Shown in pieces: positions 56,064 through 64,000 of a DNA stretch of 64,000 nucleotides (positions within the stretch are counted from its first letter, which is position 1; each line of letters opens with the position of its first letter). Origin of the DNA: Streptomyces sp. CB03234 (GTDB lineage: Bacteria > Actinomycetota > Actinomycetes > Streptomycetales > Streptomycetaceae); contig NZ_LIYH01000002.1 in NCBI RefSeq assembly GCF_001905885.1, positions 921,591-985,590 of the forward strand. Direction: 5' to 3'. The notes beneath the pieces were generated by a model. The model saw only the letters and a list, made by a program, of their open reading frames with translations. It did not search any database and had not been told where the DNA came from. Both the position numbers and the translations under genes were made by a program.

Positions 56064-57863
56064 GTGCGGCCGGAGGGCTACGACTACGACACCTACAGCC
56101 GTCTCGCCGGTCCCCTGACGGAACCGGACCGGACGGCGTATCAGGTCCGGTACCGCAGCCTGCTCTCCCAGGAACCGCACCGAATACGGGCCGTCCTGCT
56201 GATGACGCTCGCCCCGGTGCTCTCGGCCGTCCTGCTCGTGTACCTCGTCTGGCCCACCCACTGGACCACCCGCGAGGGCGGCGACCGGTGGCTGGTCAGG
56301 TTCGACGCCGTGATGCTCGTGTCCATCGGGCTGATCTGCCTGTTCATGCTGGTCAACGTCGTCTCCATCGCCCACGCCACGATGGTCGCCCGCGATCCCG
56401 TCCCGGTCTTCCCCAAGAAGGGCACCCGCGTCGCGTTCCTCACCACCTACGTACCGGGCAAAGAACCCCTCTCCATGGTCCGCGCCACCCTCGAAGGGGC
56501 CGTCCGCGTCACGCACGAGGGACGGCTGGACGTGTGGCTGCTCGACGAGGGCGACGACGAGCAGGCCAAGGCGCTGTGCCGGGAGCTCGGCGTACGCCAC
56601 TTCACCCGTGCCGGCGTCCCCGCCTGGAACCGCCCCAAGGGCGTGCACAAGGCCAGGACCAAGCACGGCAACTACAACGCCTGGATCGCCATGCACGGCG
56701 ACGACTACGACTTCTTCGCCTCCGTCGACACCGACCACATACCGCTGCCCAACTTCCTGGAACGCACCCTCGGCTACTTCCGCGACCCCGACATCGCCTT
56801 CGTCGTCGGCCCCCAGGTGTACGGCAACTACACCTCACCCGTCACCAAGGCCGCCGAGTCCCAGCAGTTCCTCTTCCACGCCCTCATCCAGCGCGCCGGC
56901 AACCGCTACCACGCGCCCATGTTCGTGGGCACCAACAACGTCGTACGCGTCGCCGCCGTCAAGCAGATCGGCGGGCTGTACGACTCGATCACCGAGGACA
57001 TGGCCACCGGCTTCGAGCTGCACCGCACCAAGAACCCGCGCACCGGGCACCTGTGGCGGTCCGTCTACACCCCGGACGTGCTGGCGGTGGGGGAGGGGCC
57101 CGCCTCCTGGACCGACTTCTTCACCCAGCAGCTGCGCTGGTCGCGCGGCACGTACGAGACGCTCTTCAAGCAGTACGGGAAGGCGTTCTTCCGGGTGCCG
57201 CCGGGGCGGCTGCTCAACTACACCCTGATGCTCGTCTACTACCCGATGACCGCCGTCAACTGGTTCCTCGGCATCCTGTCCTGCGTCCTGTTCCTCTGGC
57301 TCGGCGCCTCCGGCACCCAGGTGTCGTCCTCCGTCTGGCTGATGCTCTACAGCGACGCCGCCGCCCTCCAGATCGGCCTCTACCTGTGGAACCGCCGCCA
57401 CAACGTCTCCCCCCACGAACCGGAGGGCTCGGGCGGACTGGCCGGCATGGCGATGTCCGCGCTCTGCGCGCCCATCTATTTGAAGTCGCTCGTCTCGGCC
57501 CTGCTGCGCACCCAGGGCCGGTTCGTCGTCACCCCCAAGGGCGGCGAGGCGAGCCCCGACCGGCCCGCCACCTTCCGTATCCACCTGTACTGGGCGGCCG
57601 TGCTGGTCGCCTCGCTCGCCGCCTCCGTGTTCCTCGACCACACGCACGCCGCCATGCGCACCTGGGCGGTGCTCGCCCTCGCCATCGCGCTCGCCCCGGT
57701 CGGCGTCTGGGGCTGGGGCCTGCTCCAGGAGCGCCGGGCCCGTGTCCGCCTCCGTGCCCCGGAACCCAAGCCCGCCCCGCCGGTGGCGGCGAAGGCGAAG
57801 GTCACGCCGAAGACCGGCGACGAGCCCGAGCCCGCGTTCGCCACGACGACAGGAGGGAACTGA
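56064..57863 (+). CDS. cslA: CslA-type family 2 glycosyltransferase (cellulose synthase-like)
   Basis: This membrane enzyme makes the beta-glucan-like polymer deposited at hyphal tips in Streptomyces (established for CslA with GlxA). The 599-residue protein has two N-terminal membrane helices (about 45-68 and 84-106), a GT-A domain with DEGDDE, the DxD in VDTDHIPLPN, the catalytic ITEDMATG and QQLRWSRGT (QxxRW), then about five C-terminal helices and an Ala/Pro/Lys tail. GTG 56064 has GGAGG at 56055-56059, a short 4-base spacer. It is followed 3 bp later by glxA. Confidence 0.92.
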   Translation: MRPEGYDYDTYSRLAGPLTEPDRTAYQVRYRSLLSQEPHRIRAVLLMTLAPVLSAVLLVYLVWPTHWTTREGGDRWLVRFDAVMLVSIGLICLFMLVNVVSIAHATMVARDPVPVFPKKGTRVAFLTTYVPGKEPLSMVRATLEGAVRVTHEGRLDVWLLDEGDDEQAKALCRELGVRHFTRAGVPAWNRPKGVHKARTKHGNYNAWIAMHGDDYDFFASVDTDHIPLPNFLERTLGYFRDPDIAFVVGPQVYGNYTSPVTKAAESQQFLFHALIQRAGNRYHAPMFVGTNNVVRVAAVKQIGGLYDSITEDMATGFELHRTKNPRTGHLWRSVYTPDVLAVGEGPASWTDFFTQQLRWSRGTYETLFKQYGKAFFRVPPGRLLNYTLMLVYYPMTAVNWFLGILSCVLFLWLGASGTQVSSSVWLMLYSDAAALQIGLYLWNRRHNVSPHEPEGSGGLAGMAMSALCAPIYLKSLVSALLRTQGRFVVTPKGGEASPDRPATFRIHLYWAAVLVASLAASVFLDHTHAAMRTWAVLALAIALAPVGVWGWGLLQERRARVRLRAPEPKPAPPVAAKAKVTPKTGDEPEPAFATTTGGN

Positions 57864-57866
57864 ACC

Positions 57867-59825
57867 ATGGCCTACCGGCCGTCGAAGAAGCTGAAGAAGA
57901 CCCTGCTGGGCGGCGGAGCGGTGGTCCTGCTCGCGGGCCTCAACGCGCCCGCCGCGCTCTCCTTCGCCGAGGCGAAGTACCACGCGTACAAGATCTCCCA
58001 GCCCGGCTACAAGGCCAAGTACGGCTCATGGCAGCACCTCGACGTGCCGGGGGAGTACCGGCTCAACGCCATCCACGCCGCCCTCCTCCACACCGGCAAG
58101 GTGCTGCTCATCGCGGGCTCCGGCAACGACCAGAAGAAGTTCGACGCGGGCACCTTCGACACCATCCTGTGGGACCCGGTCAAGAACACCTACAAGAAGA
58201 TCCCGACCCCGGAGGACTTCTTCTGCGCCGGACACAGCCAGCTCCCCGACGGACGCCTCCTGGTGGCCGGCGGCACCGCCCGCTACGAGGTCCTCGACGG
58301 CGAGGTCAAGCGTGCCGGCGGCGGCATGCGCGTCAAGAACGAGAGCCCGGACAAGGCCATCACCCTCAAGAAGGGCACCGTCTTCCGCTCTCCGTCGGGC
58401 GTCGAGTACGTGTCGAAGTTCGACGTGACGGTCCCCAAGGCCAAGCGCGAGTTCAAGATCTCGTACTTCAAGAGCGGCCAGATGAAACCGTGGGAGACCA
58501 AGGTCACCGCCGCCGAGGCCCGCGTCTTCGTCGAGGCGAGGACGGAGGGCCCCAAGGCCCTGACCACCGAGGCCGCCCAGTACAAGGTCGTCGGCCTCAA
58601 GGGCAAGGACGCCGGAAACGTCTATGGCATCGCGCAGAAGCTCACCACGGAGAAGCAGGACTTCCAGGGCATCAAGGCGGCGTACGAGTTCGATCCCAAG
58701 GCCGAGAAGTACGTCCCCGTCGCGCCCATGAAGGACGCCCGCTGGTACCCGACGCTGGTGACGCTCCAGGACGGCAGGGTCCTCGCCGTCTCCGGCCTCA
58801 ACGACGTCGGCGACGTCGTCCCCGGCGACAACGAGATCTACGACCCGAAGACGAAGAAGTGGACCAAGGGCCCCTTCCGCTACTTCCCCACCTATCCCGC
58901 GCTCTTCCTCACCCAGGGCGGCAAACTCTTCTACACCGGCTCCAACGCCGGCTACGGACCCGCCGAGAAGGGCCGCGTACCCGGCCTGTGGGACCTGAAG
59001 AAGAACACCTTCCAGGAGATCGGGGGCATCACCGACCCCGACCAGCTGGAGACCTCCGCCTCCCTGATCCTGCCGCCCGCGCAGGACCAGAAGCTGATGG
59101 TGCTCGGCGGCGGCGGGGTCGGCGAGTCCGCGCTGTCCACCGCCCGCACGGCCGTCATCGACCTCAAGGCCGCCAGGCCCGCCTTCCGGACCGGCCCGTC
59201 ACTGCCCCAGGGCACCCGCTACCTGAGCAGCGTCCTCCTCCCCGACGACACCGTCTTCACCACCGGCGGGTCCAAGGAGTACCGGGGCCGCAGCGGCAGC
59301 GACATCCTCAAGGCCCAGTTCTACGAGCCGAAGACCGACTCCTTCCGGCAGGCCGCCGACCCCACCGTCGGCCGCAACTACCACTCGGAGGCGCTGCTGC
59401 TGCCGGACGGGCGGGTGGCGACGTTCGGCTCGGACCCGCTGTTCGACGACAAGGACAACACCAAGCTCGGGACGTTCGAGCAGCGCGTGGAGATCTTCAC
59501 CCCGCCGTACCTGCACGGCGCCGGGGCCGACGCCCGGCCGGTGCTGGGCGAGGGCCCCCAGGAGCTCGACCAGAACGGCCGGGCCACCTTCCGCACCAAG
59601 GACGCCGCCCGCATCGCCAAGGCGCGGCTGATGCGGCCCAGCGCGGTCACGCACACGACGGACGTGGAGCAGCGCTCCATCGAGCTGGGGCTGACCAAGG
59701 GCGCGGACGCGGTGACCATCGAGGCGCCGCTGGACAGGACCCTGGTCCCGCCCGGCTGGTACATGCTGTTCGTGGTCGACAAGGACGGGCGGCCCTCGGT
59801 GGCGAAGTGGATCCAGGTCGACTGA
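57867..59825 (+). CDS. glxA: GlxA-type mono-copper radical oxidase (galactose oxidase-like)
   Basis: This extracytoplasmic, membrane-anchored oxidase carries a Cys-Tyr crosslinked cofactor and is needed with CslA for tip glycan deposition. The 652-residue protein has an N-terminal anchor (about 11-33), seven-bladed kelch propeller and a C-terminal Ig-like domain. Cys120 in FFCAGHSQLPDG is the crosslink candidate; the Tyr partner is in GGKLFYTGSN, the stacking Trp in DARWYPTL, and copper His in GRNYHSEALLLPDGR plus the C-terminal SAVTHTTD. ATG 57867 is 3 bp after the cslA stop. Confidence 0.93.
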   Translation: MAYRPSKKLKKTLLGGGAVVLLAGLNAPAALSFAEAKYHAYKISQPGYKAKYGSWQHLDVPGEYRLNAIHAALLHTGKVLLIAGSGNDQKKFDAGTFDTILWDPVKNTYKKIPTPEDFFCAGHSQLPDGRLLVAGGTARYEVLDGEVKRAGGGMRVKNESPDKAITLKKGTVFRSPSGVEYVSKFDVTVPKAKREFKISYFKSGQMKPWETKVTAAEARVFVEARTEGPKALTTEAAQYKVVGLKGKDAGNVYGIAQKLTTEKQDFQGIKAAYEFDPKAEKYVPVAPMKDARWYPTLVTLQDGRVLAVSGLNDVGDVVPGDNEIYDPKTKKWTKGPFRYFPTYPALFLTQGGKLFYTGSNAGYGPAEKGRVPGLWDLKKNTFQEIGGITDPDQLETSASLILPPAQDQKLMVLGGGGVGESALSTARTAVIDLKAARPAFRTGPSLPQGTRYLSSVLLPDDTVFTTGGSKEYRGRSGSDILKAQFYEPKTDSFRQAADPTVGRNYHSEALLLPDGRVATFGSDPLFDDKDNTKLGTFEQRVEIFTPPYLHGAGADARPVLGEGPQELDQNGRATFRTKDAARIAKARLMRPSAVTHTTDVEQRSIELGLTKGADAVTIEAPLDRTLVPPGWYMLFVVDKDGRPSVAKWIQVD

Positions 59826-59990
59826 GCCGGGCCAGGCCTGGTGCCGGGCCAGGCCTCGCGCCGGGCCAGGCCTCGCGCCGGGTCACGCCCTGAGCCGGGG
59901 CGCCTTGCGCCGGGTCACGCCTCGCGCCGGGTCACGCCTGAGCCGGGACGCCTCGCGCCGCGTCACGCCCTGCGCCGGGCTACGCCTTCG
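59826..59990. repeat. Tandem 15-17 bp repeat tract between glxA and the GH6 gene
   Basis: About ten imperfect units fill the gap, in two flavours: GCCGGGCCAGGCCTCGC (first three) and GCCGGGTCACGCCTCGC or shorter. The tract starts right after the glxA TGA and runs into the last codons of the convergent GH6 gene (stop at 59980). Confidence 0.9.
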
Positions 59991-60999
59991 CGCGGCGCGC
60001 CAGGCCCAGGGCGTACTCCGGCCACCACGTCCCGGCGGCCGGGCCGCCCCGGCAGGTGCCGTCCGATTCGCCGGGGCGCTTGATCCACAGGTAGGCGTCC
60101 ACCCGCTCGTCGCCGGTGTTCTCGGTCGGCGGCGTGCCGAGCGCCCGGCCCGGCGGATTGCACCAGGCCTCCTCGCCGTCGCCCGGGAGCGGGCCGGCGC
60201 CGTTGCGGCTGGTGTCGATGACGAAGTGGGCGCCGCCCAGGAGCGCCGACAGCTCCGTACCGAAGGCGGTGACCGTGGGCGTGGTCTGGAAGTTCGACAC
60301 GTTCAGCGAGTAGCCGTCCGCCTTGGCGACACCGGCGCGCCGCAGCGGCTCCACCAGCTTGCCCGGGTCCTTGATCCAGGCCGGGTTGCCCGCGTCCAGG
60401 TACACCTTGGTGCCCGGCTGCCGCTTGAGCCGGTCCACCGCCTCGGCGAGCAGCTGGTAGCGCTCCTCGTGGTGCTGGACGGGCGTGCAGCCGTCCACCA
60501 GGTGCGGCACGGCGTCCGGCTCCAGGACGACGATGGCGGGCGCGTCCCCGATGGCCTCGGCGAACGAGCCGATCCACTCCCGGTACGCCTCCGGGCTCGC
60601 CGCGCCGCCCGCCGAGTACAGGCCGCAGTCGCGGTGGGGGATGTTGTAAGCGACCAGGACGACCGTCTGCTTCCCCGGCCCCGCCCCGCGCACGGCCCGC
60701 CGGATGTCCGCCGCCGGGTTGTTCCAGGCCGGCCACTGGGCGGCCGGCCGCTCGGAGATCCGCCGCAGCAGCTTGGCGTCCCCGGTGCGGCCCTCGGCCT
60801 CGTACGCCGTGACCTGGCGGGCCGCCGGGCTGTTCGGGTCGACCCAGAACGGCGAGCCCTTGGCGGGCGCGCTCCGGCCGACGGGTTCCTGGGCGGGTCC
60901 CTCCTCGCCCTCACCACCCCCGCCGGAGGCGCAGCCGCCGGCCAGGGCGGCGGCCAGGAGCAGGGCCGTGACGACGCGGGACGATCTGTGGCCGGACAT
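59980..60999 (-). CDS. GH6 family glucanase lipoprotein (CslZ-like)
   Basis: This is a beta-1,4-glucanase-type protein that would trim the CslA product. The 339-residue protein has a lipoprotein signal with lipobox LAGGC (Cys23), a Gly/Glu linker and a GH6 barrel (about 48-335). Catalytic motifs are present: YNIPHRDCGLYSAGG, the acid Asp in VLEPDAVPH, NVSNF and DTSRNGAGP. A C-terminal Trp-rich loop (GTWWPEYALGLA) closes the active site. It is convergent with glxA. A GH6 gene adjoining cslA-glxA is known in S. coelicolor/S. lividans (recall). Confidence 0.92.
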   Translation of the reverse strand: MSGHRSSRVVTALLLAAALAGGCASGGGGEGEEGPAQEPVGRSAPAKGSPFWVDPNSPAARQVTAYEAEGRTGDAKLLRRISERPAAQWPAWNNPAADIRRAVRGAGPGKQTVVLVAYNIPHRDCGLYSAGGAASPEAYREWIGSFAEAIGDAPAIVVLEPDAVPHLVDGCTPVQHHEERYQLLAEAVDRLKRQPGTKVYLDAGNPAWIKDPGKLVEPLRRAGVAKADGYSLNVSNFQTTPTVTAFGTELSALLGGAHFVIDTSRNGAGPLPGDGEEAWCNPPGRALGTPPTENTGDERVDAYLWIKRPGESDGTCRGGPAAGTWWPEYALGLARRAKA

Positions 61000-61158
61000 C
61001 CAGCCCCCTCGTATGGCTGTGAGCTACGGACGAACAGACCGGGCAATCGTGACATAACGGTCACAGTGAGTCCGGCTGCGACACCACGCCGTGACGGCGG
61101 GGGACCGAAGCGCGAGACGGGGCTGACCAGCATGTGACCTGTCGGTAAGGTCGATGAC

Positions 61159-61668
61159 GTGCCGAAGCCGCTCAGTCTCCCGTTCGACCCCATCGCCCGT
61201 GCCGACGAGCTCTGGCAGCGCCGCTGGGGGCCCGTCCCCTCCATGGCCGCCATCACCTCGATCATGCGGGCCCACCAGATCCTGCTCGCGGAGGTCGACG
61301 CGGTGGTCAAGCCCTACGGGCTGACCTTCGCCCGGTACGAGGCGCTGGTGCTGCTCACCTTCTCCAAGGAGGGCGAGCTGCCGATGTCCAAGATCGGCGA
61401 GCGGCTGATGGTCCACCCGACGTCCGTGACGAACACCGTCGACCGGCTGGTCAGGTCCGGCCTGGTCGCCAAGCGCCCCAACCCCAACGACGGGCGCGGC
61501 ACCCTCGCCTCCATCACCGACAAGGGCCGCGAGGTCGTCGAGGCGGCGACGGCGGACCTGATGGCGATGGACTTCGGCCTGGGCGTGTACGACGCGGAGG
61601 AGTGCGCCGAGATCTTCGCGATGCTGCGGCCGCTGCGGATCGCGGCCCACGACTTCGAGGAGAAGTGA
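61159..61668 (+). CDS. MarR family transcriptional regulator
   Basis: The regulator is 169 residues, starting with GTG 61159. The winged helix is MSKIGERLMVHPTSVTNTVDRLVRSGLVAKRPNPNDGRGTLASIT (about 75-120). It is preceded by a 159-bp divergent gap to the GH6 gene. It is the nearest regulator to icmA and could act on the palindrome at 62103 (inference); it is also close to a DUF3817 gene. Confidence 0.92.
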   Translation: MPKPLSLPFDPIARADELWQRRWGPVPSMAAITSIMRAHQILLAEVDAVVKPYGLTFARYEALVLLTFSKEGELPMSKIGERLMVHPTSVTNTVDRLVRSGLVAKRPNPNDGRGTLASITDKGREVVEAATADLMAMDFGLGVYDAEECAEIFAMLRPLRIAAHDFEEK

Positions 61669-61726
61669 CCCCGTAGGGGGAGGCCCGCGCGAAGATCGCC
61701 CGGAACGTCACGTTACGCTCGACGCC

Positions 61727-62059
61727 ATGAAGAGGAGCGTGCTGACCCGCTACCGGGTCATGGCCTATGTGACCGCCGTCATGCTGCTCGTGCTCTGCAC
61801 GTGCATGGTGTTCAAGTACGGGTTCGACACGGGCGAGGACGTGACCTTCATGGTCTCCCAGACCCACGGCGTCCTCTACATCATCTACCTGATCTTCGCC
61901 TTCGACCTGGGCTCCAAGGCCCGGTGGAAGTTCGGCAGGCTCCTGTGGATCCTGCTCTCCGGCACGATCCCCTTCGCCGCCTTCTTCGTCGAGCGCAAGG
62001 TCACCCGCGACGTCGAGCCGCTGCTCGCCGACGCGTCGCCGGTCGTCGCCAAGGCCTGA
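61727..62059 (+). CDS. DUF3817 family small membrane protein (copy 2)
   Basis: The protein is 110 residues with three membrane helices: YVTAVMLLVLCTCMVFKYG, THGVLYIIYLIFAFDLG and LWILLSGTIPFAAFFVERKV. It is a paralogue of the protein at 53041 with the same THG(V)LYIIY and PFAAFFVERK signature. It sits between the MarR gene and icmA. Confidence 0.85.
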   Translation: MKRSVLTRYRVMAYVTAVMLLVLCTCMVFKYGFDTGEDVTFMVSQTHGVLYIIYLIFAFDLGSKARWKFGRLLWILLSGTIPFAAFFVERKVTRDVEPLLADASPVVAKA

Positions 62060-62102
62060 CGCCCCCGGCCGTACGCCACGCGTACGGCCGTCGGCCATCG
62101 AC

Positions 62103-62126
62103 ATTTACTAGGACGTCCTAGTAAAT
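62103..62126. promoter_or_regulatory. Perfect 24-bp palindrome at the icmA start region
   Basis: ATTTACTAGGAC (62103-62114) is followed directly by its exact reverse complement (62115-62126). It ends 8 bases before the icmA ATG, just upstream of GAAGG (62129-62133). A strong operator candidate for a dimeric regulator that would block transcription or the start of translation. Confidence 0.85.
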
Positions 62127-62134
62127 TCGAAGGT

Positions 62135-63835
62135 ATGGACGCTGACGCCATCGAGGAAGGCCGCCGACGCTGGCAGGCCCGCTACGACGCCGCCCACAAG
62201 CGCGACGCCGACTTCACCACGCTCTCCGGCGACCCCGTGGAGCCCGTCTACGGGCCCCGGCCCGGCGACACCTACGACGGCTTCGAGCGGATCGGCTGGC
62301 CCGGTGAGTACCCCTTCACCCGGGGCCTGTACCCGACCGGCTACCGCGGCCGCACCTGGACCATCCGCCAGTTCGCCGGCTTCGGCAACGCGGAGCAGAC
62401 CAACGAGCGCTACAAGATGATCCTCGGCAACGGCGGCGGCGGCCTGTCCGTCGCCTTCGACATGCCGACCCTCATGGGACGCGACTCCGACGACCCCCGC
62501 TCGCTCGGCGAGGTCGGGCACTGCGGCGTCGCCATCGACTCCGCCGCCGACATGGAGGTCCTCTTCAAGGACATCCCCCTGGGGGACGTCACCACCTCCA
62601 TGACCATCTCCGGGCCGGCCGTCCCCGTCTTCTGCATGTACCTCGTCGCCGCCGAACGGCAGGGCGTCGACCCGGGCGTCCTCAACGGCACCCTCCAGAC
62701 GGACATCTTCAAGGAGTACATCGCCCAGAAGGAGTGGCTCTTCCAGCCCGAGCCCCACCTCCGCCTCATCGGCGACCTGATGGAGCACTGCGCCCGCGAC
62801 ATCCCCGCGTACAAGCCGCTCTCCGTCTCCGGCTACCACATCCGCGAGGCCGGCGCGACGGCCGCGCAGGAGCTGGCGTACACGCTCGCCGACGGCTTCG
62901 GGTACGTCGAGCTGGGGCTGTCTCGCGGCCTGGACGTGGACGTCTTCGCGCCCGGCCTGTCCTTCTTCTTCGACGCGCACGTCGACTTCTTCGAGGAGAT
63001 CGCCAAGTTCCGCGCCGCCCGCCGCATCTGGGCCCGCTGGATGAAGGAGGTGTACGGCGCGAAGACCGACAAGGCGCAGTGGCTGCGGTTCCACACCCAG
63101 ACCGCCGGCGTCTCGCTCACCGCGCAGCAGCCGTACAACAACGTGGTGCGGACGGCCGTGGAGGCCCTCGCCGCCGTCCTCGGCGGGACGAACTCCCTCC
63201 ACACCAACGCCCTCGACGAGACCCTCGCCCTGCCGTCCGAGCAGGCCGCCGAGATCGCCCTGCGCACCCAGCAGGTGCTGATGGAGGAGACCGGCGTCGC
63301 CAACGTCGCCGACCCGCTGGGCGGTTCCTGGTACGTCGAGCAGCTCACCGACCGCATCGAGGCCGACGCCGACAAGATCTTCGACCGCATAAAGGAACGG
63401 GGCCTTCGCGCCCACCCCGACGGGCAGCACCCCATCGGGCCGGTCACCTCCGGCATCCTGCGCGGCATCGAGGACGGCTGGTTCACCGGCGAGATCGCCG
63501 AGTCCGCCTTCCGCTACCAGCAGGCCCTGGAGAAGGGCGACAAGCGGGTCGTCGGCGTCAACTGCCACCACGGGTCCGTCACCGGCGACCTGGAGATCCT
63601 CCGGGTCAGCCACGAGGTCGAGTGGGAGCAGGTCCGGGTCCTCGGCGAGCGCAAGGCACGCCGCGACGACACGCGCGTGCGGGCCGCGCTGGACGGGATG
63701 CTGGCCGCCGCGCGGGACGGCTCCAACATGATCGAGCCGATGCTGGACGCCGTACGGGCGGAGGCCACGCTCGGCGAGATCTGCGACGCCCTGCGGGAGG
63801 AGTGGGGCACGTACACGGAGCCGCCGGGCTTCTAG
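62135..63835 (+). CDS. icmA: Isobutyryl-CoA mutase, large subunit
   Basis: This coenzyme-B12-dependent enzyme interconverts isobutyryl-CoA and n-butyryl-CoA, feeding valine carbon to polyketide starters and extenders (established for Streptomyces IcmA). The 566-residue protein is the substrate-binding barrel only, with RQFAGFGNAEQTNERY, SVAFDMPTLMGRDSDDPRS, GPAVPVFCMYLVAAE and QPYNNVVRTAVEALAAVLGGTNSLHTNALDE. No B12-binding C-terminal domain is present, so a separate small subunit (IcmB, not in the window) is required. ATG 62135 has GAAGG at 62129-62133. The length matches known IcmA. Confidence 0.96.
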   Translation: MDADAIEEGRRRWQARYDAAHKRDADFTTLSGDPVEPVYGPRPGDTYDGFERIGWPGEYPFTRGLYPTGYRGRTWTIRQFAGFGNAEQTNERYKMILGNGGGGLSVAFDMPTLMGRDSDDPRSLGEVGHCGVAIDSAADMEVLFKDIPLGDVTTSMTISGPAVPVFCMYLVAAERQGVDPGVLNGTLQTDIFKEYIAQKEWLFQPEPHLRLIGDLMEHCARDIPAYKPLSVSGYHIREAGATAAQELAYTLADGFGYVELGLSRGLDVDVFAPGLSFFFDAHVDFFEEIAKFRAARRIWARWMKEVYGAKTDKAQWLRFHTQTAGVSLTAQQPYNNVVRTAVEALAAVLGGTNSLHTNALDETLALPSEQAAEIALRTQQVLMEETGVANVADPLGGSWYVEQLTDRIEADADKIFDRIKERGLRAHPDGQHPIGPVTSGILRGIEDGWFTGEIAESAFRYQQALEKGDKRVVGVNCHHGSVTGDLEILRVSHEVEWEQVRVLGERKARRDDTRVRAALDGMLAAARDGSNMIEPMLDAVRAEATLGEICDALREEWGTYTEPPGF

Positions 63836-63845
63836 GCTGGGTCGT

Positions 63846-64000
63846 ATGGCAGCCCTCCCCGTACCGGTCCCCGGCGTCGCCGTCCGCTACTGGTACGTGG
63901 GGGCCTGCGGGCCGTTCGCGCTGTTCGACGCCGACTTCGAGCCGCCGGGACCGGACGGGGAGAGCGAGTTCCTCAACCTGGTCCCGGCGAAGCTGCTGCC
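63846..64000 (+). CDS. Hypothetical protein, truncated by the window end
   Basis: ATG 63846 opens a frame that runs off the window. The visible 51 residues (AALPVPVPGVAVRYWYVGACGPFALFDADFEPPG) belong to no family I recognise. It starts 10 bp after icmA on the same strand and may be co-transcribed. Confidence 0.6.
   Translation, partial: MAALPVPVPGVAVRYWYVGACGPFALFDADFEPPGPDGESEFLNLVPAKLL

Noticed and set aside
59826..59990. Repeat tract considered as a CRISPR or attachment site
   Set aside because: The units are 15-17 bp without spacers, there are no cas or integrase genes nearby, and there is no tRNA gene.
62060..62134. Cobalamin riboswitch upstream of icmA
   Set aside because: The gap is only 75 bp and holds a DNA palindrome; the conserved B12-box type structure would need about 200 nt and is not visible.

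Overview
The window is a very GC-rich (about 70% or more by eye) actinobacterial chromosome segment and is almost certainly Streptomyces. The evidence is the frequent GTG/TTG starts, the tip-growth cytoskeleton genes scy and filP, the CslA/GlxA/GH6 cell-wall glycan cluster, the Streptomyces-type chitinase operator and a complete atp operon. From memory (not checked by search), the gene order resembles the S. coelicolor core region running from prfA through atp and scy/filP to icmA. It is chromosomal core with accessory insertions, not a plasmid or prophage.

Layout. 1-6 kb: 3' end of prfA, prmC, a Sua5/TsaC gene, a low-molecular-weight phosphatase homologue whose catalytic Cys is Ser and whose 3' end is tandemly duplicated, glyA, and a polyprenyl-phosphate sugar-1-phosphate transferase. 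6-14 kb: atpI-B-E-F-H-A-G-D-C with a strong hairpin between atpD and atpC. 14-20 kb: a DUF2550 protein, a phosphopantetheinyl transferase, a GH18 chitinase with DasR-like sites, and a NarL-type two-component pair. 20-24 kb: a PduO-type cobalamin adenosyltransferase, a drug-type ABC exporter with a divergent TetR, 3-hydroxybutyryl-CoA dehydrogenase and a STAS protein. 24-30 kb: a membrane-anchored NTPase with a Thr/Gly/Ser repeat tail, NucS (non-canonical mismatch repair), two small conserved proteins and a luciferase-like oxidoreductase.

30-39 kb: two paralogous ABC exporter operons bracket a 1185-residue LacI-sensor/pseudokinase/receiver/AraC regulator and a secreted pectate lyase. 39-44.6 kb: filP and scy (polar coiled-coil cytoskeleton). 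44.6-47.4 kb: methylmalonyl-CoA epimerase, thiolase and meaB. 47.4-50.7 kb: an intergenic palindromic element, a PepSY protein, an OmpR-type two-component system and a possibly leaderless marR gene. 50.8-53.7 kb: three tandem AIM24-family genes, a DUF3817 gene and an MTH1187-type thiamine-binding gene, closed by a good terminator. 53.7-56 kb: a three-gene operon (SRPBCC, DUF4166, TetR) with two near-identical 16-bp operators at its promoter. 56-61 kb: cslA-glxA and a convergent GH6 lipoprotein gene separated by a tandem-repeat tract. 61-64 kb: MarR, a second DUF3817 gene, icmA behind a perfect 24-bp palindrome, and a truncated final gene.

Functional threads. Adenosylcobalamin chemistry is spread over the window (adenosyltransferase, epimerase, MeaB, isobutyryl-CoA mutase large subunit) together with acyl-CoA enzymes (thiolase, hydroxybutyryl-CoA dehydrogenase). 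Polar growth and tip glycan synthesis (Scy, FilP, CslA, GlxA) also fall within 20 kb of each other. The least explained parts are the pseudokinase regulator island, the SRPBCC/DUF4166/TetR operon, the AIM24 trio, and the duplicated pseudophosphatase tail.
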